64,000 nt of DNA from Jannaschia sp. Os4 (GTDB lineage: Bacteria; Pseudomonadota; Alphaproteobacteria; Rhodobacterales; Rhodobacteraceae), in NCBI RefSeq assembly GCF_016820245.1, contig NZ_JAFCAR010000004.1:744001-808000 (forward strand). The letters are read 5' to 3'. Position numbers and translations under genes: made by a program. Positions 28,431 to 38,432 of the stretch are shown here, one piece after another. The notes under the pieces are model-generated. The model did no database searches, was not told the DNA's origin, and saw nothing but the letters and a program-made list of their open reading frames with translations. Numbering within the stretch: the stretch's first letter is position 1; each line of letters begins with the position of its first letter.

Positions 28431-29555
28431 TCACCGCCCCGCCGCGATCTCGTCGGTCTCGGCGATCAGGCGGGCCAGCCCCTCGCGCAGGTGGTCCTCC
28501 GGCAAGGCACTGGAGAACCTGAACCTTTTCTCCACCCCGAAGAGCGCGCCGGGGATCACGAGCACGTCCCGGCGGGCCTTCAGGCGGGCGGCCAGCGCCT
28601 CCGATCCGATGGGCAGGTCGTAGCCCACGAACGACATCGCCGAGGCGTCGGGCTCGGCCACGGAGAACCGGCCCGGACGGGTGGCCAGCACGTCGCGCAG
28701 CACGTCGAACCCCCGCCGGATCAGCCGCCGGGCCCGCCCCCGCAACGCCTCGCGCACCGTCGGCTCCAACGCCGCCTCGGCCAAGCGCATAGACAGGTCG
28801 GGGGCGGCGATGGAAGCGTATTCGTGCCGGCGCCACATCGCGCGGATCGTGTCGGCGGGGGCCACGACCCAGCCGAGGCGCAGGCCGGGCAGCCCGTAGG
28901 CCTTGGACATGGAGTTGATCGCCACCACCCGGTCGTGGGTGCCCCAGAAGGAGGGGGTGTCGGCGTTGCCCGTGCGCTCGGTGCCCGCGTAGACCTCGTC
29001 GGCCACGATCCACGCGCCTGTGCGCGCGGCGGCGGCGCGGATGGCGTCGCGCTCGCCCTCCGACAGGATGCGGCCCGTGGGGTTGTTGGGGTCGACCACG
29101 TGGATCAGCTTGGTGTCCGGGCCGCAGGCCGCGTCGAGCGCGGCGGCGTCGAGGCGCCAGTCGCCGGGCGTCAGGGGGACGTCGCGCACCGCGTGGCCGA
29201 GGTTGGCCGCCACGCCGGGCAGCTGCGCGTAGGTCGGCACGAGGCGGACCACCGCGTCGCCGGGCCCCAGCAGCGTCTGGGCGGCGAGGGTGTTGGCCTC
29301 GGTCGCGCCGACGGTGACGAGCACCTCGTCGGGGGCGGCGCCGTACATCGCGGCGATGCGCTCCCGGAGCAGCGTCGTGCCCTCGACCTGCGGGTAGTCG
29401 GCGCGCGCGTCCAGGAGGTCGGCCGGGTCGATCCCCGCGAGGTCGAGCAGGTCGGCGTAGCGCATCGGGTGGACGCCCGACTCCGAGAAGTTGAAGCGCA
29501 CGCCGTGCTCCATCTCGGACAGGAACCGCTCGACGGCGAAGGGGTGGAAGGTCAT
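28431..29555 (-). CDS. class I/II PLP-dependent aminotransferase
   Basis: A 374-residue fold-type-I aminotransferase. Seen are the DPNNPTG motif (156-161), the ADEVYAG block near 185-191 and the PLP-binding Lys218 in SMSKAYGLPGLRLGW. The amino donor and acceptor cannot be named; the family includes aspartate-type and other aminotransferases. The ATG at 29555 is followed by MTFHPFAVERF; longer upstream frames are Arg/Ala-rich and were rejected. It stands alone, divergent from msrB and upstream of tRNA-Trp. Confidence 0.85.
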   Translation of the reverse strand: MTFHPFAVERFLSEMEHGVRFNFSESGVHPMRYADLLDLAGIDPADLLDARADYPQVEGTTLLRERIAAMYGAAPDEVLVTVGATEANTLAAQTLLGPGDAVVRLVPTYAQLPGVAANLGHAVRDVPLTPGDWRLDAAALDAACGPDTKLIHVVDPNNPTGRILSEGERDAIRAAAARTGAWIVADEVYAGTERTGNADTPSFWGTHDRVVAINSMSKAYGLPGLRLGWVVAPADTIRAMWRRHEYASIAAPDLSMRLAEAALEPTVREALRGRARRLIRRGFDVLRDVLATRPGRFSVAEPDASAMSFVGYDLPIGSEALAARLKARRDVLVIPGALFGVEKRFRFSSALPEDHLREGLARLIAETDEIAAGR

Positions 29556-29647
29556 GGGGCGGCTGGCTCTCGGACACGTCACGTTAAGGTGGTTTGGCGC
29601 AGGACGGGCCGGGGGTCTATGCTCCCGCCAAGCCAAGGAGACCGACC

Positions 29648-30250
29648 ATGCCCGCCCCGATCCCCGCGCCGACCCGCCGCCGCCTGATGGGCGGGGCCGC
29701 CCTGCTCGCCCTCTCGCCGCTCGCCGCCCGCGCCGAGGAGCGCGCCGCCCCGCCCGGCATGGGCGAGGCCCTGCGCGAGGGCGAGGAGCGGCTCGACGAC
29801 GGCGCGGTCCTCGCAAAGTACGTGCCGGCGGAGTCGACCTTCCCCTACGAGGTGCAGCGCACGGAGGAGGAGTGGCTGGCCCTGCTGGACGGCGACGAGG
29901 AGGCCTACGGGGTGCTGCGGCTGTCGAACACGGAATGGCCCGCGACCACGGACCTGTGGGAGAGCGCCCATGACGGGGAGTACGCCTGCCGCGGCTGCGA
30001 CCTGCCGGTCTACGACGGGCAGTGGTTCGTGCCGCTCGACAAGGGGTGGGTGTTCTTCGAGCACTCGATCCCCAACGCGGTGATGCTGGGCGTCGATGGG
30101 CCGGTGCGGCAGTACGGGATGCGCGAGGAGATGCGGATCGCCCTGGTCGAGGTGCACTGCCGCCGCTGCGGCAGCCATCTGGGCCACTACCTCCCCGTGG
30201 ACGGGCGCAGCCTCCACTGCATCAACGGGACGTCCCTGAACACGGCGTAG
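29648..30250 (+). CDS. msrB: exported peptide-methionine (R)-S-oxide reductase
   Basis: A 200-residue SelR/MsrB-domain protein that should reduce methionine-R-sulfoxide in exported proteins. The zinc-binding pairs CRGC (114/117) and CRRC (171/174) and the C-terminal catalytic Cys191 in HCINGTSL are present. The N-terminus TRRRLMGGAALLALSPLAARA resembles a Tat signal (TRRxL) and predicts a periplasmic location. AAGGAG is 8 nt before the ATG. It is upstream of and in the same direction as the small secreted protein B, 164 bp away. Confidence 0.88.
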   Translation: MPAPIPAPTRRRLMGGAALLALSPLAARAEERAAPPGMGEALREGEERLDDGAVLAKYVPAESTFPYEVQRTEEEWLALLDGDEEAYGVLRLSNTEWPATTDLWESAHDGEYACRGCDLPVYDGQWFVPLDKGWVFFEHSIPNAVMLGVDGPVRQYGMREEMRIALVEVHCRRCGSHLGHYLPVDGRSLHCINGTSLNTA

Positions 30251-30414
30251 GCGGGCGACGGGGGCCGGAGGATCGCCGCGACCCGCGCGCCGCGGGCACG
30301 GCCAAGCTTCGCCGCGGCGTGGAACCCTTTCGGTATGGTCGAGTTGTAGACCCGATACCGGCCAATCGACTGGTGTCGGAACACAACCGCACTACCGCTA
30401 AGGAGCGAACCACA

Positions 30415-30690
30415 ATGAACCGCACTCTTGCCGCCCTGACCACCGCCGCCACCCTCGCCCTCGCGCCCGCCGCGTTCGCCGACGGCCACCTCGCCGGGTC
30501 GATGGGCGAAGGCTTCGACATGCTGTCGGCCGCCCTCGCCGACGACTTCCAGCGCCTCGGCATCGAGATGGACACCGACGGCATGGACGCCCTGACGCTG
30601 GGCGAGCTGGCCGCCATCAAGAACATCATCGAGTCGCAGGATGGCGACAACCAGAAGAAGGGCCAGATCGAGGCGATCCTCGCCGACTGA
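30415..30690 (+). CDS. small secreted protein, unknown function (copy B)
   Basis: A 91-residue protein, paralogue of the gene at 1495-1746. Residues 1-22 are a signal peptide (ending AAFA). The mature part has GEGFDMLSAALADDFQR, an inserted DTDGMD stretch absent from copy A, LTLGELAAIKN, and the shared C-terminus DNQKKGQIEAILAD. AAGGAG precedes the ATG. The stretch DTDGMDALTLGE loosely resembles an EF-hand loop but lacks the usual ligands at several positions. A terminator follows directly. Like copy A it lies about 1 kb from the 3' end of a tuf gene. The function is unknown. Confidence 0.8.
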   Translation: MNRTLAALTTAATLALAPAAFADGHLAGSMGEGFDMLSAALADDFQRLGIEMDTDGMDALTLGELAAIKNIIESQDGDNQKKGQIEAILAD

Positions 30691-30715
30691 TCCGGACCAC
30701 TTCGTTCGACACGGG

Positions 30716-30739
30716 AAGGGCGGCCCTCGGGCCGCCCTT
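30716..30739. terminator. terminator between small secreted protein B and the acetyltransferase
   Basis: An 11-bp stem (AAGGGCGGCCC / GGGCCGCCCTT) with a very tight loop lies between convergent genes; TTCTC follows on the plus strand. Confidence 0.75.
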
Positions 30740-30747
30740 CTCGCGTC

Positions 30748-31398
30748 CTAGGGGGGCGTCCGCGCCGCGAGCGCTGCGACGTCGCCGCTGCAGATCTCCG
30801 CCTCGGCGGCGAGCACCGCGTCGATGGGCCAGTCCCACCACGCGACCTCCAGCAGCCGGGCGACCGCCGCCGCGTCGAAGCGGCCCCGGACCACGCGCGC
30901 CGGGTTGCCCGCCACCACCGCGTAGGCCGGCACGGCCCCGCCCACGACGGCCCCCGCCCCCACGATCGCCCCCGACCCGATCCGCGCGCCCGGCAGGATG
31001 GTGGCGCGCGCCCCGATCCAGACGTCGTGGCCGATCACCGTGTCGGGCGTCGGCCCCACCCGGAGCGAGGGGCGGGCCGGGTCCATGCCGTCGAAGATGG
31101 CGAAGGGGTAGGTCGAGGCGCCGTCGCGGCGGTGGTTGGCGCTGGCCGTCACGAAGAGCGCGCCGTCCGCGATCTGGCAGAACCGCCCGATCCGGAGGCG
31201 CTCCGGCGCGTGGGCGTGGAGGTAGGGGGCGAGATGGGCGGCCCAGTCCTCCGGCGGGCGGTGCGCTGAGGCGTAGCTGTAGGCGCCCACCTCCCAGCGG
31301 GGATGGTCGATGGCGGCGGACAGGAAGACGGTGCCCGCATGCGTCGTGCCGTCGGGCAGGATGACGGGGTTCCGGGTGTCGGGGGACGGGAAGGCCAT
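30748..31398 (-). CDS. hexapeptide-repeat acetyltransferase
   Basis: A 216-residue left-handed beta-helix acyltransferase resembling the xenobiotic/chloramphenicol acetyltransferase (Vat/Cat-B) group. Hexapeptide repeats such as [31 protein letters not shown] run from about residue 120, and the likely catalytic His lies in ASANHRRD near residue 90. The acceptor is unknown. The ATG at 31398 ([10 protein letters not shown]) is chosen; an ATG at 31446 would lie directly against the terminator hairpin at 31448-31471 and has no ribosome-binding site. Neither start has a good one. Confidence 0.8.
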   Translation of the reverse strand: MAFPSPDTRNPVILPDGTTHAGTVFLSAAIDHPRWEVGAYSYASAHRPPEDWAAHLAPYLHAHAPERLRIGRFCQIADGALFVTASANHRRDGASTYPFAIFDGMDPARPSLRVGPTPDTVIGHDVWIGARATILPGARIGSGAIVGAGAVVGGAVPAYAVVAGNPARVVRGRFDAAAVARLLEVAWWDWPIDAVLAAEAEICSGDVAALAARTPP

Positions 31399-31447
31399 GG
31401 GGCCGAGGCTACGCTCCCCGTCGGGCGATGCGAAGGGCGCGGACATG

Positions 31448-31471
31448 CAAAGGGCCCCCCGCGGGAGGCCC
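31448..31471 (-). terminator. second hairpin downstream of tufB
   Basis: An imperfect 11-12-bp stem (AAGGGCCCCCC / GGGAGGCCCTT) followed on the minus strand by TTTGC. It probably backs up the tufB terminator at 31559-31580. Confidence 0.6.
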
Positions 31472-31558
31472 TTCGGACGTCGGTCGTGCGACGCGCCGCC
31501 GGCAACGCGCGCCCGGACCACGGGACGGCGGGCGGCGGACCCATCCCCCTCGCGTGAC

Positions 31559-31580
31559 AAAGGCCCCCGTGGGGGCCCTT
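31559..31580 (-). terminator. tufB terminator
   Basis: A 10-bp stem with one mismatch (AAAGGCCCCC / GGGGGCCCTT), 42 bp past the tufB stop; on the minus strand it ends in TTTGTC. Confidence 0.7.
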
Positions 31581-31621
31581 GCGCTGCCGGAGCCTGACGA
31601 TCCCCTGACGGGGATCGCAGG

Positions 31622-32797
<1,176 letters not shown>

Positions 32798-32865
32798 AGC
32801 CTCGGCCCCATGTTGAAGGGGCCCCGCCGTTCACATGCTGGGGCCCCGGTTCCATCTCGCGGGCG

Positions 32866-32894
32866 CACATACGCACGGCGGGGGGCGATGGCAA
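32866..32894 (-). promoter_or_regulatory. probable tufB promoter
   Basis: Minus-strand TTGCCA (32894-32889), 17-bp spacer, TATGTG (32871-32866), giving a leader of about 60 nt that contains a GGGGCCCC-type hairpin. Confidence 0.55.
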
Positions 32895-32904
32895 GACGGC
32901 GGCG

Positions 32905-33465
32905 TCAGGCCGGGGGCGCGTCCAGCAGGTCGCGGCCCTCCCTGAGGATCCAGCGCTGGACCTTCGCGGCCATGTTCCGGGCGAGCGTCACCATCTGCTC
33001 GTCGGCGCCCTTGATCAGGCCCGTCCCGAGCAGAAGCGATTCCGCGCCCTCGAAGACCGAGAGCTGCTCGGGGCCGAGGACCTTGCGGCCCTCGCGCTCG
33101 GACCAGAGGTTGGCCGTCGCCACGAGGATCGACTTGGGCGTCAGCACGACGGGGATGCCCGGGGGCGCGAGCGCGTAGCCGTCGAGGGCGAGCGCCACGT
33201 GGAACGTCTCGGTCCCCTGGTAGACGCCGAAGCGCTTCTGGACCTCGGACTTCATTACCCGCTCCCAGTCCGCCGGCTCGGCCGGGCGGGAGGGGGGGAT
33301 CCGCTTGATCTTGTCGGTGACGACGACGTTGAAGCCGAGGCGGAAGTCGCCCATGCCCGGAAGCTCCGTCCCGGCGATGGACGGGTCGCTCGCGTTGGAG
33401 CACCCCGCGACGAGGGCCGCGCCGCCGAGCATCGCGCCGAGGCGCCTGCGGGTGATGATGGTCAT
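32905..33465 (-). CDS. putative lipoprotein upstream of tufB (copy B)
   Basis: A 186-residue predicted lipoprotein with lipobox LVAGC (Cys about residue 22). It contains [19 protein letters not shown], a predicted beta-rich middle ([18 protein letters not shown]) and a C-terminal [14 protein letters not shown] followed by [12 protein letters not shown]. These last features line up with the lipoprotein preceding tufA, suggesting remote homology. The start codon at 33465 is an ATG preceded by GAGGGAGGG. It lies between parC and tufB on the same strand. The function is unknown. Confidence 0.78.
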   Translation of the reverse strand: MTIITRRRLGAMLGGAALVAGCSNASDPSIAGTELPGMGDFRLGFNVVVTDKIKRIPPSRPAEPADWERVMKSEVQKRFGVYQGTETFHVALALDGYALAPPGIPVVLTPKSILVATANLWSEREGRKVLGPEQLSVFEGAESLLLGTGLIKGADEQMVTLARNMAAKVQRWILREGRDLLDAPPA

Positions 33466-33529
33466 GGCGTCCCTCCCTCGGCCAGAGGGCTAGCCGAGGG
33501 GTCCGGGGCGGACAAGGTCGCCGCCCCGC

Positions 33530-35866
33530 TCAGGCCTCCGGCGGCGGGGCGAACCGGTTGTCGCGGGGGAAGCCGCGGGGCGCCATGCGCCCGGTCTGGC
33601 CGCGCATCCCCTTCCAGTCGAGGAGGTCCTGCTGGTGGCGGGTGCGCCCCCCGCTCTCGAGCCATCTCAGGCCGTCCTCGAAGCGCAGCACGCAGAGGTC
33701 CGACAGCCCGCCGTCCTTGTACTTCTGCAGGCGCACGCCCTTGCCGCGTGGCATCTCGGGCAGGTCCGTCAGCGGGAAGACCAGCATCTTGCGGTTCTCG
33801 CCGACGCAGGCGACGTGGTCGGCCCCCTCGGTCACGGGGACCGGGGCCAGCGCGGTCACGCCGTCGCGCAGGGTCAGCACGGCCTTGCCCGCGCGGCGGT
33901 TCGACAGGAACTCCTCCTCCGGGACGACGAACCCGTCGCCCGCCGAGGAGGCGAGCACGTGGCGGCGGCCCGGCTGGTGGACGAACATGTCCACGACCGA
34001 CGCCTCCTGCGGCAGGTCCAGCATGAGGCGCAGCGGCTCGCCCATGCCGCGCCCGCCGGGCAGGTCCGAGGCGCGAAGCCCGTAGGCGCGCCCGTTCGAG
34101 CCCCAGAGGATCAGCTGGTCGGTGGTGTGGGCGTGGAAGGCGAGGTGCGGGCCGTCGCCGTCCTTGAACTTGAGCTGCTTGTCGAGCGGCTGATGCCCGT
34201 TCATCGCGCGGACCCAGCCCATCTGGGAGACGACGACGGTGACCGGCTCGCGGTCGATCATCGCCTCCAAGGGCACCTCCTCGACGGCGCCCGCCTCCTC
34301 GATGAGGGTGCGGCGGCGGCCCGCCTCGGTGGCCTTGCCGAAGGCCTTGCGCGTCTCGCGGAGTTCGGCGGCGATGGCCTTCCACTGGTTGTCGCCCGAC
34401 TCCAGCAGGTCCTCGAGGCCCGCGCGCTCCTCCATGAGCGCGTCGCGCTCGCGGATGAGGGCCATCTCCTCCAGCCGGCGCAGGGCGCGCAGGCGCATGT
34501 TGAGGATGGCCTCGGCCTGCACCTCGGACAGCGTCTCGTCGCCGTCGTGGGGCAAGGGCGAAACGTAGTCGGATTCGTCCGTGGCGCGACGGTACGGCTC
34601 GCCCCACGGGGCGGCCATCAGCGCGGCCTTCGGCGCGTCGTCGTAGCGGATCACGTCGATCACGCGGTCGAGGTTCAGGTAGGCGAGGATGAAGCCCTCC
34701 AAGACCTCCAGCCGGTGGTCGATCTTGCCCAGCCGATGCTTGGAGCGGCGGACCAGCACCTCGCGGCGGTGGTCGAGGAAGGCCTGCAGCACCTCGCGGA
34801 GCGAGCAGACCTTCGGCGTCACGCCGTCGATCAGCACGTTCATGTTGAGCGGTACGCGCACCTCGAGGTCGGAGGTGCGGAACAGCGTCGCCATGAGCGT
34901 CGCCGGGTCCACGTTGCGCGAGCGCGGCTCGAGCACGATGCGGATGTCGTCGGCGCTCTCGTCGCGGACGTCGGCGAGGATCGGCACCTTCTTGGCGGTG
35001 ATCAGCTCGGCCAGCTTCTCGATCAGCTTGGACTTCGGCACCTGATACGGGATCTCGGTGACGACGACCTGCCACTGGCCCTTGCCCAGATCCTCCGTCT
35101 CCCAGCGCGCGCGCAGGCGGAAGCCGCCGCGCCCGGTGCGGTAGGCGTCGAGGATGCTCCCGGACGGCTCGACCATGACGCCGCCGGTCGGGAAGTCGGG
35201 GCCGGGGACGTGCTCCAAGAGGGTCTCGTCGCGGGCGTTCGGCGCCTTGATGAGATGTAGGCAGGCCGCGATCAGCTCGTCGACGTTATGGGGCGGGATC
35301 GAGGTCGCCATGCCCACCGCGATGCCCGCCGCGCCGTTGGCGAGTAGGTTGGGGAAGGCAGCCGGAAGGACGACCGGCTCCTGCAGGGTGCCGTCGTAGT
35401 TGTCGCGGAAGTCGACCGCATCCTCGGCCAGCCCGTCGAGCAGCGCCTCGGCCGCGAGCGTGGGGCGGGCCTCGGTGTAGCGGGCCGCCGCCGGGTTGTC
35501 GCCGTCGACGTTCCCGAAGTTCCCCTGCCCGTCCACGAGCGGCGTGCGGATGGTGAAGTCCTGCGCGAGACGGGCCATCGCGTCGTAGATCGCGGCGTCG
35601 CCGTGGGGGTGGTAGTTGCCCATCACGTCGCCGGTGATCTTGGCCGACTTGCGGAAGGCGCCGTTCGAGCGCAGCCCCAGTTCGCGCATCGCGTAGAGAA
35701 TGCGGCGGTGCACGGGCTTCAGCCCGTCGCGCGCGTCGGGCAGCGCGCGGTGCATGATCGTGCTCAGCGCGTAGGTCAGGTAGCGCGCGCCGATCGCGCG
35801 GCGCAGCGGCTCCGCCACGACGAGGCCATCGTTCGGGTCGCCCCGCGTGTCGTCCATGTCACTCAT
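33530..35866 (-). CDS. parC: DNA topoisomerase IV subunit A
   Basis: ParC, the DNA-cleaving subunit of topoisomerase IV, which decatenates daughter chromosomes. 778 residues. The active-site Tyr130 lies in AARYTEARPTL and the quinolone-pocket segment is HPHGDAAIYDAM (86-97). The C-terminal beta-pinwheel is shorter than in gyrase A, supporting ParC. Starts at 35866 (MSDMDDTRGD) or 35857 are possible. No ribosome-binding site is visible, and the proposed promoter would start transcription within about one base of the ATG at 35866, so the mRNA may be leaderless. Confidence 0.95.
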   Translation of the reverse strand: MSDMDDTRGDPNDGLVVAEPLRRAIGARYLTYALSTIMHRALPDARDGLKPVHRRILYAMRELGLRSNGAFRKSAKITGDVMGNYHPHGDAAIYDAMARLAQDFTIRTPLVDGQGNFGNVDGDNPAAARYTEARPTLAAEALLDGLAEDAVDFRDNYDGTLQEPVVLPAAFPNLLANGAAGIAVGMATSIPPHNVDELIAACLHLIKAPNARDETLLEHVPGPDFPTGGVMVEPSGSILDAYRTGRGGFRLRARWETEDLGKGQWQVVVTEIPYQVPKSKLIEKLAELITAKKVPILADVRDESADDIRIVLEPRSRNVDPATLMATLFRTSDLEVRVPLNMNVLIDGVTPKVCSLREVLQAFLDHRREVLVRRSKHRLGKIDHRLEVLEGFILAYLNLDRVIDVIRYDDAPKAALMAAPWGEPYRRATDESDYVSPLPHDGDETLSEVQAEAILNMRLRALRRLEEMALIRERDALMEERAGLEDLLESGDNQWKAIAAELRETRKAFGKATEAGRRRTLIEEAGAVEEVPLEAMIDREPVTVVVSQMGWVRAMNGHQPLDKQLKFKDGDGPHLAFHAHTTDQLILWGSNGRAYGLRASDLPGGRGMGEPLRLMLDLPQEASVVDMFVHQPGRRHVLASSAGDGFVVPEEEFLSNRRAGKAVLTLRDGVTALAPVPVTEGADHVACVGENRKMLVFPLTDLPEMPRGKGVRLQKYKDGGLSDLCVLRFEDGLRWLESGGRTRHQQDLLDWKGMRGQTGRMAPRGFPRDNRFAPPPEA

Positions 35867-35873
35867 GCCAGAT

Positions 35874-35902
35874 GGTGTATGTTCGCGGACCGTTCCCCAC
35901 AA
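35874..35902 (-). promoter_or_regulatory. possible parC promoter giving a leaderless mRNA
   Basis: Minus-strand TTGTGG (35902-35897), 17-bp spacer, TACACC (35879-35874). The expected transcription start is 35866-35867, at the parC ATG. Confidence 0.45.
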
Positions 35903-36049
35903 GGATACGGGGTAGGCCGAAGGGCGGGTTTCGGCTAGGGCTGTGGCGTGGGGGACTCGCCCGTGCCGTGGGGACGGCGCCGGGGAACTGCAGAGGCAGG
36001 TGGGAGGTTGTGTCTGCAACCTGCACCGCGTGACGATTGGGGGATCGAA

Positions 36050-36586
36050 ATGTTCAAATGGGTCTTTACCCTGGCGGCCGGGCTCTATGCCGGCTTCGTC
36101 ATCTACGGCCAGCCGGTGGACGGGCTGGGCGAGGCCAACGCCGCCCTGCCGGTGGCCGCCGCGACGACCGCGCAGGACGCGCAGGACCGCCCCGTCATCC
36201 TGACCGCGCAGCCCTCCGCCCCCGCCGTGACGCGGGCCGAGCCTGACACCGCGCTCCTCGCCGCCGCGTCGACCGCGTCCGGGGCCACCTTCTCCACGCA
36301 GCCGCGCCTCGTGGGCGAGCCGGTGACCGTCTCGCTGGTGCAGCCCGCCGCCGCCCCCGCCGAGACGCCCGCCGCGCTCGACGCGACCGGACCCCTCGTC
36401 CGCGTCACGGGCAGCCGGGTGAACATGCGCTCCGGGCCGGGCGTGGCCAACGGCGTGGTCGACAGCCTGCCGCGCGGCACCGTGGCCGAGGCGATCGGCG
36501 AGCCGGTCAGCGGCTGGCAGGAGATCCGCGACGTCGAATCGGGCCTGACCGGGTTCATGTCGTCGAACTTCCTCGAACCGGCCTAG
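36050..36586 (+). CDS. SH3-domain exported protein
   Basis: A 178-residue protein with an N-terminal membrane anchor or signal (WVFTLAAGLYAGFVIYG, residues 4-20), an Ala/Thr-rich linker, and a C-terminal bacterial SH3 domain (LVRVTGSRVNMRSGPGVANGVV to about the end). Such domains usually bind cell-wall peptides. It is a single gene with its own terminator. An upstream region of about 180 bp shared with divergent parC contains a short dyad (AGGTTG-N6-CAACCT) at about 36005-36022. Confidence 0.85.
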   Translation: MFKWVFTLAAGLYAGFVIYGQPVDGLGEANAALPVAAATTAQDAQDRPVILTAQPSAPAVTRAEPDTALLAAASTASGATFSTQPRLVGEPVTVSLVQPAAAPAETPAALDATGPLVRVTGSRVNMRSGPGVANGVVDSLPRGTVAEAIGEPVSGWQEIRDVESGLTGFMSSNFLEPA

Positions 36587-36607
36587 GCCGATCCCCTTCC
36601 CGCATCC

Positions 36608-36633
36608 GGGCGCGCCGCAGGGCGCGCCCTTTT
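36608..36633 (+). terminator. terminator after the SH3-domain gene
   Basis: A perfect 9-bp stem (GGGCGCGCC / GGCGCGCCC) with loop GCAG, followed by TTTT. Confidence 0.9.
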
Positions 36634-36649
36634 CGTGTCGGAGACCCCC

Positions 36650-37468
36650 ATGCGCTCGATCCTGATCACCGGCTGCTCCTCGGGCATCGGCCTCGACGCC
36701 GCGCGCTCGCTGCGGGACCGCGGCTGGACGGTGCTCGCGTCGTGCCGGAAGGCTGAGGACTGCGCGCGGCTGGCGGGCGAGGGGTTCGCCGCGCCCCGGA
36801 TCGACTACGAGGACGCGGCCTCGATCGAGAGCGGCTGGGCCGAGGCGATGGAGGCCACCGGCGGGACGCTCGACGCGCTGTTAAACAACGGGGCCTACGC
36901 GATCCCCTCGCTGGTGGAGGACCTGCCGGTCGAGGCGCTCCGCGCGATCATGGAGGCCAACTTCCTCGGCTGGCACGACCTGACGCGTCGGGCGATCCCG
37001 GTGATGCGGGCAGGGGGCGCGGGGCGGATCGTGCAATGCTCGTCGGTGCTGGGCTACGCCGCGACGCCGTGGCGGGGGGCCTACGTCTCGACCAAGTTCG
37101 CGCTGGAGGGCTACTCGGACGCGCTGCGGATGGAGGTGGCGCCCCACGGCATCCACGTGTCGCTCGTCGAGCCCGGCCCGATCCGCACGGCGTTCCGGCG
37201 CAACGCGCTCGCGCAGTTCCGCCGCTGGATCGACTGGGAGACCTCGCCCAACCGCGCCACCTACGATCGCCTGCTAGAGCGTCAGAGCTCGGACGCGCAG
37301 GACCGGTGGGAGCTCGGCCCCGAGGCCGTGACGGCGGCGGTGGTCCACGCCGTCGAGGCGCCGCGCCCGCGCACCCGCTACCGCGTCACCGTGCCCGCCC
37401 ACGGCGCTGCGTGGATGCGCCGCGCCCTGCCCGACCGCCTGCTGGACCGAATCCTGTCGTCATCCTGA
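36650..37468 (+). CDS. short-chain dehydrogenase/reductase
   Basis: A 272-residue classical SDR. The NAD(P)-binding TGCSSGIG is at 7-14, LNNGAY follows near residue 85, the catalytic Ser is in VQCSSVLGY and the Tyr/Lys pair in YVSTKF. It resembles the retinol/sterol-type SDRs with a C-terminal extension. The substrate is unknown. GGAGA precedes the ATG at 36650; an upstream GTG at 36635 lies in the terminator tail and was rejected. It lies 44 bp upstream of the HIG1-type gene. Confidence 0.88.
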   Translation: MRSILITGCSSGIGLDAARSLRDRGWTVLASCRKAEDCARLAGEGFAAPRIDYEDAASIESGWAEAMEATGGTLDALLNNGAYAIPSLVEDLPVEALRAIMEANFLGWHDLTRRAIPVMRAGGAGRIVQCSSVLGYAATPWRGAYVSTKFALEGYSDALRMEVAPHGIHVSLVEPGPIRTAFRRNALAQFRRWIDWETSPNRATYDRLLERQSSDAQDRWELGPEAVTAAVVHAVEAPRPRTRYRVTVPAHGAAWMRRALPDRLLDRILSSS

Positions 37469-37512
37469 GGGCGGCGCGCTAGGTCGCCCCGCACGCGACC
37501 AACGGAGACGAC

Positions 37513-37716
37513 ATGGCCGACGATCCCCTCTTCTACGTCGTGGCGGGCGCCTGCCTCGTGGTGGTGGTCATCCTGATGACCGGCATCGGCGGCTTCGCCA
37601 AGGGCGGCGAGTTCAACCGCAAGCACGCCAACCGCCTGATGCGCTGGCGGATCGTCGCGCAGTTCGTCGCCGTGCTGCTGCTGCTCGGCTTCGTCTGGCT
37701 GCGGGGCCGCACCTGA
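37513..37716 (+). CDS. twin-transmembrane HIG1-domain protein
   Basis: A 67-residue protein with two hydrophobic helices (about 7-25 and 48-63) joined by a basic loop, NRKHANRLMRWRIVAQF, typical of the HIG1 domain. Bacterial members are short; mitochondrial relatives assist cytochrome oxidase, but a bacterial role is not established. Its stop overlaps the next ATG (TGATG), so it is coupled to the adenosyltransferase gene. CGGAGACG precedes the ATG. Confidence 0.85.
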   Translation: MADDPLFYVVAGACLVVVVILMTGIGGFAKGGEFNRKHANRLMRWRIVAQFVAVLLLLGFVWLRGRT

Positions 37717-38288
37717 TGGTCGTGCTGTCGAAGATCTACACGCGCACCGGCGACAAGGGCACGACCGCCCTGGGCGACGGGAGCCGGGTGGCCAAGGGCG
37801 CGCAGCGGGTCGAGGCCTACGGCACGGTGGACGAGGCGAACGCCACCGTCGGGCTGGCCCGCCTCCATGCGGAGGGCGACATGGACGCGGCCCTCGCCCG
37901 CATCCAGAACGACATGTTCGACCTCGGCGCGGACCTCTGCCGCCCGGACCCGTCGAAGGACGCCGAGGCCGAGTACGCGCCGCTCCGCATGGTGGAGGCG
38001 CAGGTCGAGCGGCTGGAGGCCGAGATCGACGCGATGAACGAGGCGCTGGAGCCGCTCCGGTCCTTCGTGCTGCCGGGCGGATCGGCGCTGGCGGCGCACC
38101 TGCACCTGTGCCGCACGGTGACGCGGCGGGCCGAGCGGCTTGCGACGGAACTGGCCGTGCGCGAGGACGTGACCGAGCCCGCCGTGCGCTACCTCAACCG
38201 GCTTTCGGACTGGTTCTTCGTGGCCTCGCGCATCGCCAACGACGACGGGCGGGCGGACGTGCTCTGGGTGCCGGGCGCGAACCGCTAG
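37716..38288 (+). CDS. PduO-type cob(I)alamin adenosyltransferase
   Basis: A 190-residue protein that transfers adenosine from ATP to cob(I)alamin, making adenosylcobalamin. Seen are the N-terminal TRTGDKGTTALGDG phosphate-binding motif and the C-terminal RYLNRLSDWFFVASR motif with the conserved Arg and Asp. This is the PduO type, not CobA or EutT. The cofactor is required by ethylmalonyl-CoA and methylmalonyl-CoA mutases, in keeping with the Mcd gene further on. No cobalamin riboswitch was seen upstream. Confidence 0.93.
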   Translation: MVVLSKIYTRTGDKGTTALGDGSRVAKGAQRVEAYGTVDEANATVGLARLHAEGDMDAALARIQNDMFDLGADLCRPDPSKDAEAEYAPLRMVEAQVERLEAEIDAMNEALEPLRSFVLPGGSALAAHLHLCRTVTRRAERLATELAVREDVTEPAVRYLNRLSDWFFVASRIANDDGRADVLWVPGANR

Positions 38289-38432
38289 GGCCCGCAGATC
38301 CATCCGAAGGCTTCGCCAGCCGGTGACGTTCACGTCAAACGTTGCGTCGGCGGCCGCCCCTGCGTCGTTTTCCGCCTGTCTCGCCGCGCGCGCCCGCGCT
38401 AGACCCGGCGCGAACGAATGGAGGAGTCCGCC

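Noticed and set aside
30415-30690. EF-hand calcium-binding loop in small secreted protein B
   Set aside because: Only some ligand positions fit and the stretch is missing from copy A.
37469-37715. Cobalamin riboswitch upstream of the adenosyltransferase
   Set aside because: Only 44 bp separate the upstream genes and no B12-box-like sequence was seen.
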